Assembly (NCBI GenBank): GCA_958430865.1
Contig: CAUDNR010004618.1
Span: forward strand, 1-40,060
Source of the DNA: Entrophospora sp. SA101
Taxonomy: Eukaryota; Glomeromycota; Glomeromycetes; Entrophosporales; Entrophosporaceae
Reading direction: 5' to 3'
Length of the DNA stretch: 40,060 nt
Every line of letters starts with the position of its first letter. Position 1 is the first letter of the stretch. Below, piece by piece: positions 23,097 through 34,549 of the stretch. The translations under genes were made by a program, and so were the position numbers. The notes beneath the pieces are model-generated. The model made no database searches. It saw only the letters and a program-made list of their open reading frames with translations, and had not been told where the DNA came from.

Positions 23097-23766
23097 TTTT
23101 AATGTATAAAGGAATAAATAATATTTAAGTAATATTGTGAAGAAAGTTGAAGTTAAATTGATTAATCAAATCAATTATATATATAATTTATTATTATCAA
23201 TGATAATATTATCATAAAATAATTTTAACGATTTAGGAGCATTTTGATTAATTTTTGATTTTTTTTTGAATATTTTTTTAATTTTTTTTTTTAATTTTTT
23301 TTTAATAATCTACCAACATTATTGTATGGTATATACGGTAAAGGATATACTATTATTACTTATCTATTATTCATTCATATTAAAATAAATTAAACATTAA
23401 GTAAATAAATAGACACGAATTGTTGTGTTCCGATTGACTGTTATGACAACTATTACTTGATGTCATATAACAATCATTTTTACAACAGCTACACACACGT
23501 CTATCATTAATTACATCTAAATAAAATTGGTAACAAGACAAAATCCATATTTAGAAAAAACTGGACAAAAACCTAGAGAGGCTTACTTTTCCAACAAACT
23601 TTAAATTCTATAATTTCTATTACGTAATAACGTCCCCTCATTCTGACAACAGTTAACATAAAAAAAACGTAATCACAATAATCATCATATGAAAATCAAA
23701 AAAAAAAACTATGGGGGTTTTTTTAATTTAATTTAATTTATTTAAAATTTTAATTTTTAAAAAAAA
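23097..23766. other. Intergenic region between SERF and FPPS genes
   Basis: AT-rich DNA with T-runs (23260-23305) and no gene seen. The FPPS promoter should lie here: GGTATATACGG at about 23328-23338 and the 23580-23640 segment are the least simple parts. I cannot define specific sites. Confidence 0.4.
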
Positions 23767-25669
23767 ATGGCAACTGCAGAAGAAAAATTAAACGATAGAA
23801 AAGAATTTGAAAAAGTTTTTCCTGTTTTGTTAAAAGAATTTGTCAAAGAGGCAGAAGATAGGAAATTTCCCCAGAACGCAATTCAATGGATTAAAGACGT
23901 TGGTTTTTTTACCTATTTTTGTTTAGTTTGAGAGTGTGTTAAGAAATGATGATAATTGATTATTGTTTATTATTTGTATAGTGCTTAAATCATAATGTTC
24001 CTGGCGGTAAGCATCATCAGTGTCTAATGTCTAGATTCCACATGTCCCAAAGATTCTTCAATTCCTTTTATTATTGTTACTTTAATATATAGGAAAATTG
24101 AATCGTGGCTTGTCAGTTGTTGATACATTTAAGTTATTAAAAGATAATAACGTGACAGAACAAGAACTTTTTAAGGCCAGAGTTCTTGGTTGGTGTGTTG
24201 AATGGGTATGTGCGATTATTTGATTATCTGGCTGAACAGTACCTTGTAATGGTTTGATATGGTTAAGTTCAAAAAATAATTTGCTTTAAAGCTTCAAGCT
24301 TTCTTTCTTGTTGCCGATGACATAATGGATCAATCTATTACTCGTCGTGGCCAACCTTGTTGGTACAAAATGGTAATTGTTTTCTTTTAGTTTTTTTTTT
24401 TTTTTTTTTTTTTTTGGTGGGGATAAATAAGTAGATGGTAATTGAATCAAATTAATTTATCAGGAAGGGGTTGGAAATATTGCAATTAATGATTCTTTTC
24501 TTTTGGAAGCTGGAATCTATTTTTTCTTGAAAAAATATTTTCGTCAGGATCCTTATTATATCGATTTACTAGAGCTATTTCATGAGGTAAATTTTTTTGT
24601 TTCTAAAATTCCTTGCTAATAATGATATCTATTATAGAGTTATTATCGTATGCTCGACTTTGAAATGATCACGTGACTTTCTAAAATGAAATTTTTTTTT
24701 TATAATCACTCTATAGATAACACTCGAGACAGAATTTGGCCAATTATTAGATTTAACAACCGCACCTGAAGACCATATAGACTTGAGTAAATTCTCAATT
24801 CAAAAGTAACAAATAAATTATTACTATCATACAAAATTATATATACATGCATGATTTAATAATTTTGAAAATTTTTTTTTGATATATTAATTGTAATAAA
24901 GGCATAAATTGATCGTATTACATAAGACGGCATATTATTCATTTTATCTTCCGGTCGCTTTGGCTATGAGAATGGTTGGTTGGATTTATGGAATTTCATT
25001 CTATTAAAATATATAAAAAATATATAATAACAATCATTACACTAAATTATCAAAGACTGGAATTAAAGATGAAAAGGCTTATCAACAAGCTCAAGATGTT
25101 TTATTACCGTTAGGAGAATACTTTCAAATTCAGGTCCAACATCTTTATTATTTTTTTCGATTTAATATATATATATATATTTATTTATTTATTTATATTA
25201 TTGATTCATCATTACTAAAGACTATATATTTATAATTATTTAGGATGATTATCTTGATTGTTTTGGTGATCCTAAAGTCATTGGAAAAATTGGAACAGAT
25301 ATCGAAGATAATAAATGTTCTTGGCTTATTAATCAGGCATTAGCAAAAGCAAATCCCGAACAAAGGAAACTTTTGGATGTATGTATCAAACATTAATGAA
25401 ATGATGATGATGATGATGATGATTGATAATGATGATAATGATGATAATATTTTATTTTTTTCTAGGAAAATTATGGAAAGAAAGATCCCAAAAACGTGGA
25501 AGTTATTAAAAGAATTTACAATGAGTTGGATTTAGAAAGTGTGTATAAGGATTATGAAAATAATTCTTATGCGTACTTGAATAGTTTAATTTCTAAAGTT
25601 GATGATAATTCCGTTAAACATCAAGTATTTATTTCTTTTATGAATAGAATTTATAAAAGAAATAAATAA
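23767..25669 (+). CDS. ERG20: Farnesyl diphosphate synthase
   Basis: Cytosolic enzyme that condenses DMAPP and GPP with IPP to make FPP for sterols, dolichol, ubiquinone side chains and protein prenylation. Ten exons: 23767-23898, 23982-24006, 24093-24205, 24292-24372, 24464-24586, 24717-24805, 24902-24974, 25056-25133, 25244-25378 and 25466-25669, summing to 350 aa, the usual length. The first Asp-rich motif DDIMD is at 99-103 and the second DDYLD at 239-243. [28 protein letters not shown] and [12 protein letters not shown] match conserved regions, and the chain ends YKRNK as in other FPPS. Phe94-Phe95, five and four residues before the first motif, are the bulky residues that limit eukaryotic enzymes to C15 products. 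All introns have GT-AG ends; intron 1 has an unusual GTTGGT donor. Confidence 0.95.
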
Positions 25670-26308
25670 TTGATTAAAAATAAAAACTATTTATTACATC
25701 AGTTTACATTTGAAAATCTTTTTGCACTTTTACGTTATATATAATGAATTATCACTCTCAAATTCTCACCAAACTTTCTTAACTTCTCACTTTCAAACCA
25801 AAGGATCATTTATAATATAATAATGCAAATACCATTATGCAATCGCAATGTAAAATAGATTTTTTCTATAATAATAATAATGGTCTACTAAGATATGCAT
25901 CTGAATTGAAAGTTCATGTTTAGTTCTTTTGGTGCATCGACTGAATTTGCCAATTATAAGCCTATAGCAACCATACAAGATCCTTTCTTTACGCGCAATT
26001 TTTTACGATGCAAGATTATAACATGGGAATTGTTATGACAAGATATGTTCGGGTTCTAGAAATAAATCGAACATTTTGTTCATCTCTACTTTCTCGAATC
26101 GTTGGTAATAATCATCGTTCCCTGTAAAATACGTGTTGTTTAAAATTTGAAGGAGCTTAATAGTAAAGAAATTTGAATAACATTATACTGCCAATTGAAG
26201 AAACAATGTTGTCAAAGATAATCTAACACAGCCCAATCAATGACAATAACCATCTAATCAAAAGATAATCGTTTCTTTAAGATACGTTTGGTTAGCTCCG
26301 ATAGTGCT
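25670..26308. other. Intergenic region downstream of FPPS
   Basis: Less AT-rich than average from about 25900. Short minus-strand frames exist (for example one opening MNKMFDLFLEPEH near 26075), but none could be connected or identified. It borders the duplicated block with the PTPA last exon; no other PTPA exon was found here. Confidence 0.4.
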
Positions 26309-27376
26309 AGGAATTGTAATAATACCCACCAGTCAGGATTCTTGACCAAAAGCATGAACACGCTCATGTTCATGTTCATGATTTTGTGAAGAAGCACTTT
26401 CTTCAAAATGTATCAGAGATCTAAACATAAAATGTTGCATCATTGACAATTTTCCAAGAACTTCGCCCTTGTACATTTTAACCATTCCTTTTCCCATCAC
26501 GTGCTTGTATTGTTGATATTATTACAAGCTAATAAAATAAATATTTTTTCCCTCATCTTTATTTTCCCTTAAATAAACAACAAACAAACAAACAAATAAA
26601 CAAACAAACAAACAATTAATTTATTAATCAAAATATATTCAATCAATAACCTGATATATCACCCAACATTGATGAATTACATCTAAGCGATACAATTTTG
26701 GTCTTGTAAAAAGTTACCAAATCAATGAATTTTATTCAGGATAAATACATATAATCCTTTGAATATTCATCGACAAAATCTTTGTCACGAATTGATTTTT
26801 GTTTAATGTATTTATGACCTATAAATACATATATAAAAACACAGGAATTGTAATAATACCCACCAGTCAGGATTCTTGACCAAAAGCATGAACACGCTCA
26901 TGTTCATGTTCATGATTTTGTGAAGAAGCACTTTCTTCAAAATGTATCAGAGATCTAAACATAAAATGTTGCATCATTGACAATTTTCCAAGAACTTCGC
27001 CCTTGTACATTTTAACCATTCCTTTTCCCATCACGTGCTTGTATTGTTGATATTATTACAAGCTAATAAAATAAATATTTTTTCCCTCATCTTTATTTTC
27101 CCTTAAATAAACAACAAACAAACAAACAAATAAACAAACAAACAAACAATTAATTTATTAATCAAAATATATTCAATCAATAACCTGATATATCACCCAA
27201 CATTGATGAATTACATCTAAGCGATACAATTTTGGTCTTGTAAAAAGTTACCAAATCAATGAATTTTATTCAGGATAAATACATATAATCCTTTGAATAT
27301 TCATCGACAAAATCTTTGTCACGAATTGATTTTTGTTTAATGTATTTATGACCTATAAATACATATATAAAAACAC
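26309..27376. repeat. Tandem direct duplication, two copies of 534 bp
   Basis: Copy 1 spans 26309-26842 and copy 2 spans 26843-27376, head to tail with no spacer. By eye they are identical, including the internal (CAAA)n tract at about 26578-26612 and 27112-27146. Each copy contains the last exon of the broken PTPA gene plus downstream AT-rich DNA. Identity across simple repeats points to a very recent duplication or to an assembly artefact. Confidence 0.95.
26333..26503 (-). pseudogene. Duplicated orphan last exon of PTPA
   Basis: Identical to the exon at 26867-27037 but in the outer copy of the 534-bp duplication. It reads HVMGKGMVKMYKGEVLGKLS, then MMQHFMFRSLIHF, and ends in a His/Glu-rich tail before TGA. 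It has its own upstream AG acceptor, so transcripts could in principle use either copy. With no body of its own it is non-functional alone. Confidence 0.75.
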
Positions 27377-27850
27377 ATGTATAAATATAAATGGACATTT
27401 ATATATTTATATATATATATATATATATATATAAACAAAGAATCACTTTCCCAAAAGAATTTAATAACTTCATATCAATCCATTAAGCAGAATCAAACGT
27501 AAAAGGTTGGAAATGATAATCACCTAAGCCCCAAGCTTCAAACACCGCGTGATCATGATTGTTCAAGCCAAGATGTAACTCGTAAATTTCTCATCACTTT
27601 TATATATACCTTTTTATTTAAATGTGAAATAATTTAATGATGATGATAATCGATTACTTTCAAAACTATAGCAACGTAATCATCTAATTCATTCCAATTA
27701 AAATTATATAGATTATCATAATAAAACAAATATAAATAAATGTATATATTATTATTATTACTTACAACCACGCAGCAAAATTTACTTCATGTCCTGTGCC
27801 ATAATCTATCCAAACTTTTGACAAAATATTTTGTTTTGAACTTCTAGTGT
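26867..27850 (-). pseudogene. Broken PP2A phosphatase activator (PTPA) gene
   Basis: PTPA is a peptidyl-prolyl isomerase that activates protein phosphatase 2A. Pieces appear in the right order on the minus strand. They are WIDYGTGHEVNFAAWL (about 27766-27815, the conserved IDYGTGHE loop), DDYVAIVLK (27661-27698), RYIKVMRNLRVTSWLE (27561-27609), WGLGDYHFQPF (27500-27536) and the C-terminal MVKMYKGEVLGKLSMMQHF (in 26867-27037). Introns with GT and AG ends can still be seen between them. The gene is dead: an in-frame TGA and an insertion interrupt the segment after SWLE, where the family has EPAG and a continuous WGLDDY. The exons that should lie between DDYHF and the last exon are absent, replaced by CAAA-rich DNA, and the N-terminal third was not found. 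A functional paralogue is expected elsewhere. Confidence 0.75.
27413..27433. repeat. (TA)n microsatellite
   Basis: About ten TA units just beyond the duplicated block, within the decayed PTPA gene. Confidence 0.85.
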
Positions 27851-27959
27851 GACTGAAAGGGATTGACAAACTTTCACAACATTCTAATGATATTTGTAAA
27901 ATACCACACAGTTCACATAAAATGATGCAAACCATCAAAATAACAATCATTCGTTCATT

Positions 27960-28396
27960 TGAAATTTTATCATTCAGCCAAATATATTAATATACACTAA
28001 TACATATATTATATATTATGATCAAAAATAAATAAATGCAATATGATATTTTTTACCAAATAAACAATATAATTATCATTAAATCTCAAGCTCTTAACTG
28101 AATCATTTAACCCTACTATAAAAAAATATAATGTTTACATGCTCGAGTATCTTTGTCGGAACTAAATGATGATCACATATTAATATGATTGGGAAAAATA
28201 ATCAAGACCAATCAAATTAGGAAATTGAGAGTTGGAACATTAAATTTTTTTTTTTGTTTTGTTTGTACTTCGAAATAATATAAATAAATCATACATAATT
28301 AATTGCCTGTAAATTTAATATTTTATTAATCTATATATAAATTGTTATCTTTTACACCAAATTTATAAAGATCTCTTACTGATCGTTGCCTCAAGT
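27960..28396. other. Upstream region of the SET-domain gene
   Basis: AT-rich with no gene seen. It should contain the promoter of the gene starting at 28397; a T-rich run lies at 28241-28265. No specific site can be assigned with confidence. Confidence 0.4.
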
Positions 28397-30779
28397 ATGT
28401 CAAAAAAAAGTAAAAAACCCGTAGAATTATCAGAAGTATTAAAGAATTGGCTGGAGCCACGGATTGTTCCAAAGTTACAAAGAGATTTGACTGTTGAACA
28501 GGCCTGGGAAGATGTTATCAAGGACATTGCTATAAAAGTATTATCAGAACTTTCTTTGGAAAAATTTGCAAGTGCGATGTCACGTTTGGCTCAAATTGAT
28601 GACTTGAGCAGGCTTTATTTAATTGAAGATTTACTTGCAATAACACCAAATCCTGATAATGCAGACAGCGAAACAACTGAAAAATTACGAAATGCTTTAC
28701 TTTTAAAGCTTTCACCAGCTCATGCAGCAGAAGAAACCACTTCAATAGAAATTGATCCAAATTTTATGAATATAGCTAAAACAGTCTTACAGCATTCTCA
28801 TAGAGATTGGATAGGTACTCGTGAGGCAATCTCAAAATTTCTAAAGGATTGTACAGCAAAATTTAATTCTGATAGGAATGTATTTATAGTATATCCTCAT
28901 TTAGATGAAATCTCGAGACATTTTTTCATAGAAAAAGAACAAAGAACAAGCCTTGAATATTTTTTTAGTTGTATCCAAACTGTTGCTAATAAAATGGGAA
29001 TTAAATTTCAAGATCTTGTAAAAACCAATATTTTGGATGGTGACAAGGAATTTTTTAAATCGTTCGCAGAAAATCATTTTCTTAAAATGCTAAAGCTAGA
29101 TAATGTAGATAATCCAAATCATACATGTTTGATTCCACCATTAATTAGACCTAAATGGCACAATCAAGCACACTTATTGATGATAATATTACAAAACGCT
29201 CCCAATTATAGTATGCCACGTAAAGATCTGATTGAAGCAGCACTGTATTTAGACAAAAGAATAAGTCATAAAACAGGCTTACCAAGATGTTATAATGGTC
29301 ACGTATGTATTTATCTCTAATATTGATGATACATTTATTAAACACATCACCTTTTTTTACTTTTAACATATCCTAAAATACTTATTTAAACTCTATTTGT
29401 GTTTATATTTTAATAGACGCCAGAAAATTCAGCTAGTGCATGTTTAACGTACGTTGCAGAAAAGTATTTTATACCATTTAAGAAAGACCCGGGTTCAAAA
29501 TCTCATTATAAACTTTCATTTACTCCAAATGATTTTGATGAATTTTATGGATATTACAATAGTTGGACAAAAAAATTAATAGAACATGATTGGCCATTGT
29601 TATTTGGAAAATTAAAAGGTAACTTTGTTGTGTATTATCATTGATACAATGAATATCGTATCAGGATAACAATATATTTATTAGTTTCTTTTTACCGTCA
29701 TTTTTTTTTCCTCCCTAGATAATGTATCTTCAGACAAAAAAATTTTTATGCTTTCAGTGGGTGTAGACACGAATGTTGATATGACTTGTGTGCGATGTTT
29801 AGAAAAAAAACATTGTGATTCAAAATTTCCTTCGTGTTCTAAATGTAAAGAAAACGGGATACTATGCATTTACACATTGACCAAAAGAACAAAGACATTC
29901 AAAGGAAAATCAAAAACCTTCATTACCGAATCAAACCTTTCGCCAGTTACAGCAAAAAAACATGCACATAATAATTGTTCTAAATTAAAGAATAAAGACA
30001 ATAACGATCACATATTAGATAAATCTTCTTGTGAAACCACAGATAGTAACGCATCGTCAGCTCAATCAGAATTAATAACTTATATACAAACAGAAGAAAT
30101 TCATGAATGGTTTGATTATAGTGCCGTTCCAAAAAGCATCGATGAACTTGTAGAGGTCAAGCCATCCACTATTCCCAATGCAGGTAACGGATTGTTTGCT
30201 AAACGAGATATTCCTAATGCGACGCCATTAGGGTTTTATTTTGGTGTCCCAATGCTTGAAGAAGAATTTGAATTACATAAAGATAATATTGGAATGGCGG
30301 CAGATTATTCCATGAGATATAAACATACAATACTAGATGCAACAGATAAAGATGGAATGCCTTACACTGATCAAAAAGGAAATGTTTATTGTCCGTTTCA
30401 TTTTATGAATGAAGATCCATCTGGAAATATGATATTTCTAGAAGGACATGAGATTAATCAGGTTATATGTTGGACCAATCGAGATATTAAAGCAGGAGAG
30501 GAATTATTCGTTTATTATGGTGCAGAGGTTGATAGACAAAACTGGATGTTACAACCTAGACAAGACTGTCATGACAGAGATGATTCTGACGAGATACCTG
30601 ATTCTGATAAAACAACTGATTCGTCGCCGATCAATAAAGATTATGAAAATTGTATAGAAATAGATAATAAACAATTAAAATCGATAGAAAACGAGTATGA
30701 TCATAAAAAAAGGAAAAGCAAAGGAAAACCATCACCAAAGAATAAAGTAATAAAGTTAAAAATAAAATATCAAAGTTAA
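28397..30779 (+). CDS. SET-domain protein with Zn2Cys6-like cluster
   Basis: Three exons, 28397-29302, 29417-29618 and 29719-30779, join in frame to 722 residues. Residues 1-300 are helical and charged, starting MSKKSKKPVELSEVLKNWLE; I do not recognise them. About residues 268-370, containing SMPRKDLIEAALYLDKRISH and TPENSASACLTYVAEKYF, look like a winged-helix type DNA-binding fold (inference). A six-Cys cluster follows at 393, 396, 402, 409, 412 and 419 (CX2CX5CX6CX2CX6C), close to the fungal Zn2Cys6 pattern but with five rather than six residues after the second Cys. A SET domain spans about 510-640, with GNGLFAKRDI at the S-adenosylmethionine side and GEELFVYYG at the catalytic tyrosine end; the usual NHxxxPN is replaced by HFMNEDPSGNM, as in PRDM-like SETs. 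The tail is acidic, then Lys-rich. It is likely a chromatin or transcription regulator; methyltransferase activity is unproven. Reading it as two genes split near 29700 is possible but less likely, since the splice phases fit. Confidence 0.75.
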
Positions 30780-30837
30780 ACAAGATATTTAAATACTTCT
30801 AATAATAATTGATTGCTGTTGCTATGTTGCTAAATTA

Positions 30838-30873
<36 letters not shown>

Positions 30874-31453
30874 CACTATAAGCCACAAAATAATTTTATT
30901 TCCTTTTTTTTTTTTACATGATTGATTCTTTTATTGTATTATATATATATATATATTATTATATTATATTAAGATTAATATAATATATAATAATAATCTT
31001 TCCAATTAATTGATGTTTAATTATAATTAGCGATAGAAGAGAATTTAAACTGTGGGACAGTTAGATTCTTTTTAAGGTATTGCGAAAGGTCGAATGTCCT
31101 TTAATTTTTAGATTTTTTTTTTAGAAAATTAAATAATTAATTTTTAATTGTATATAGTCTATAAATTTATATATATTCATTGCTCATTGCTCACTGCTCA
31201 TTGCTCATTGGAATCTTCGCAATATGGATAAGAATTGTATTTATATTAAAAAAAAAAAAAAAGCAAATAAACAACAACAACAATAATAATTTAATTATTA
31301 AATTTAATATATCACTTGAAGTTGCTTTAGGGTTTTCAAGACAAGAGAGATATTTATATATATTTCCATTATAATTTTTCTCTGAATCAACCTCCTCCTA
31401 TTTTGTCAACCGATTTACTTTATTTTTTCAAAATTTCTTTATTATTATCATAG
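30780..31453. other. Convergent intergenic region between SET gene and CCT3
   Basis: The 3' ends of two genes face each other here. The region holds (TA)n runs (30840-30868 and 30943-30955), a small (CTCATTGCT)n tandem at about 31177-31209 and A-runs. A 64-codon frame at 31180-31374 covers these repeats and is not credible. Confidence 0.5.
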
Positions 31454-33950
31454 TTATTGTTCACCACCCCCCTCACCACCCTCAGCACCTTCTCCCTCAT
31501 TTACAACTTGTGGACCACCACCACCACCTTGTGATTTCTTCTTCGATACACCTGAGACTATATCATCAACTCTAAGTAAAAGACAAGCCGACTTTAAACA
31601 AAGATATATATATATATATAATAATTTAGTATAGATTTTTCAATTTCAAAAATTACATATGGTTATGTTTTTTTAAATTAGCAATGAAGGAGAGTTGTTG
31701 AGAGGTAAACCATACCTCAATAGCTGTTTTAATAGTTTGAACTTTTACTGCATTAGGCTCCCAAATACCATACTCGTGCATATCAACCACTTTACCACTT
31801 TCTCCATCAATACCCCAAGAATGGTTTCCTGTAGCATGTTTTGCCTTAAATTCATTATTAAAAATTTTATTTGAATTAAAAAATATATAAATAATCGTAT
31901 GCTTTATATTTTATAAATATATATGTTACCCTTAATTGAGTTAAAATTTTCATAGCATTACCACCACAATTCTGAACCAAAGTTCTTGGAATAACCTCCA
32001 TGGCCTCTGCTACAGCTTTATATGGCCATTGTTCAATACCTTCCAAGGTTTTTGAATTTTCTGAAAGTTTGACACTTATGGCCATTTCGGTTGCACCACC
32101 ACCAGGAGCTAAACAAGGATTAAAAAAAACATTTCTGGCAACGTTCATTGCATCTTGAAGATTACGATCTATTTCATTTAAAATGTCTTTTGATGGTCCT
32201 CGAATAAGAATTGTACAGGCTTTGGGATTCTTACAATTAGTTAAATATGTAAAATATCTTTTCCCAAAAAAAAAAGTAGTTTTTTTTTAGTAAAATAGAT
32301 TTGTTTTTCTTTTTTTCTTAATTAAAAAAACTTTTTTTTTATAACAACAATACTCACTCGTCACCGATCTTTTCAATATTAAACAATCCACAATTTACAC
32401 CGACATCCTCATCTTTAAGATCATCCAATCGATTAACAATGTTTGCACCTACTGCACGTGCAATACGATTGTTATCGGTCTTACGAACACGACGAATAGC
32501 AGATATGTTTGCCTTCATTAAATAATGTTGTGCAAGATCTGATTCAAACAAATATTTTGTTTTAATGTTAGGAAACAAACAGATAATAGTCTTCTTATTA
32601 TTTCTTTTAATATAATAATTATCATCATGAAAAACCTGAAACTCCTTTCTCAGTGAATACAAGATCTGGTTTTACTGCAATAATCTTTTCACACATTTCT
32701 TTAATTTGTTCTTCTTCAATTACCAATAATCTGTTCCAATGATTTTCATCCATAATCTCTGCATTAGTTTGTGATTCACCTTTTTTGTATTCAAGTGGGC
32801 AATCTAATAAAACTATTCTAGGATTTTCAATACGACGACGCATATTAGAATGTGTAACATCTTTATTTAACATAACTCCATCTAAAACTTTTGAATCCTC
32901 TATTTCATCACCAGGAACCTAATTTCAAACAAAAAAAATAAATACAAGTATATTAATTAAGCATATGCATATATATATAAATAAGCAAATATAAAAAAAT
33001 ATTAATTTTATAGGATGAGGGAAAAAAAACCTTTTCAATGCGAGCATATCTTTTAATGTCAACTTCACGTTTTCCATTTTCTTCTATGGCGACTACTCTA
33101 ACTGCATCCAAAGCTAGTTTACACATTAGATCACTCCAACGACTTGCAAATTTTGTGCCAATAGAACTTTTAATCAATTTAAGCATCTCTTCATGATTAT
33201 CAATATCAACCGGTTTAGAAATTTCACCAATAATATTTATAGCATCTTCTAAAGCCTTTTTAAAAGCAGATATAATGACAATTGGATGAACATTACGTTC
33301 AAGGAATGGTAATGCTTGTGCAAGTACTTCACCAGCTAAACTTTCCAATTTTTTAAAAAAATCAGCAAATGATCACTTTTAATAAACAATAAGCCTCAAT
33401 TAATAATATGTATATATATAGTATTTTCTTCTTTACCCAAAATAATAACACTAGTTGTACCATCACCAACTTCTTCATCTTGTGTTCTGCTTAATTCGAT
33501 CATACTTTTTGCAGCTGGATGAGCCACTTCAACTTCACGGAGAATAGCATTACCATCATTAGTAAGAACTACTCCGCCCATTGGATCCAACAACATTTTA
33601 AGCATGGAACGAGGACCAAGACAAGTTCGAATAATATCAGCCACTGTCTAATATTTAAAAAATAAAATGAAAGGAGGGAGAAAAGAAGGGTGTTCATGAC
33701 AATAATAATTTTTTGGGATCAAATCGACTTCTATTCCAATGATATTAATTAATAAGATATTTAAATAAAAATTTTTTTTAATATATACTTTTGCGGCTGT
33801 TATATTAGAGACTTGGGCTTTTCGCCCAGTTTCTCTATTAACATTGGTATCTATATAATTGTTATCAATTTAATATTTTATTTTGATAAATATGGTAATA
33901 GTTATAAATAATTTAACGGGCTTACTCATTACAATTACTGGCGCCTGCAT
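31454..33950 (-). CDS. CCT3: T-complex protein 1 subunit gamma (CCT3), group II chaperonin
   Basis: One of eight subunits of the cytosolic TRiC/CCT ring that folds actin, tubulin and other proteins using ATP. Nine exons on the minus strand: 33950-33926, 33850-33789, 33647-33437, 33335-33031, 32918-32636, 32538-32358, 32257-31930, 31844-31716 and 31591-31454. They sum to 553 aa (human 545, yeast 534). The start MQAPVIVMN closely resembles yeast Cct3. Conserved chaperonin motifs are visible: LGPRSMLKMLLDPMGG (39-54), TNDGNAIL, DEEVGDGTTSVIIL with the GDGTT phosphate-binding loop at 90-94, PGGGATEM and GIWEP. The gamma-specific stretch IRRVRKTDNNRIARA identifies the subunit. The C-terminus LLLRVDDIVSGVSKKK is followed by a Gly/Glu-rich tail typical of CCT. 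The exon 3/4 junction uses an acceptor inside TTTAG so that ILAGEVLAQ is restored. Confidence 0.96.
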
Positions 33951-34549
33951 CTTTTAATATTGATATTTTTATTTTCTTGATGTAAAAAAAATAGAGAAAA
34001 TTAATTTTGATGTTACATGTTGATCTGTATATCAGATATCAATTCTTGTGGATCTTACGTGGATAAAAAATAAAAAATTGACATGCACATTTTACAATTT
34101 ACCAAAAACCAACACCCAACCAACCCAACCAATCACGAGGAAAATGATGTAATTTTTCAACGAACAATTTGATAACAGAATCCTTGGGTTCTTCTTTGAA
34201 TATCCATTCGGTTAGCCATTAATATTGATTAATATTAAAGTAAATTAAATAGAGGCGGGATGCTATTTTTTTTTAAATTTGCCCTGAAAATTTCTTTTTT
34301 ACCAATCAACTAGGAAAGATTAAATAAGTGTTATTTATTTATTATATTGATTGATCTTTTAAATCATGGATTTTTTCGATTGATTTGAAATGATTAAAAT
34401 AATTATCAAAAACGGTGTAACATAAATAGGTATTTAAAATCTACTAATATAAAATTGGCCTTTTCAGATTTTGTTGTTGAAATTTTCCTGGAATACTAAA
34501 ATACAATAAGATATACTCATTAAAAGACATAATAAATTAATATAAAATT
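33951..34549. promoter_or_regulatory. Divergent promoter region between CCT3 and the decarboxylase
   Basis: 599 bases separate the two start codons. A CCAAT box occurs within AACCAATCACGAGG (about 34126-34139), and CCAAT also appears near 34301-34305. The most complex sequence is 34010-34260. Both genes may share regulatory elements, but no specific factor site is claimed. Confidence 0.4.

Noticed and set aside
29748..30779. Separate SET gene starting at ATG 29748
   Set aside because: Not excluded, but upstream codons from 29719 are open, the splice phase matches exon 2, and a TTTCCTCCCTAG acceptor precedes it, so a single gene is preferred.
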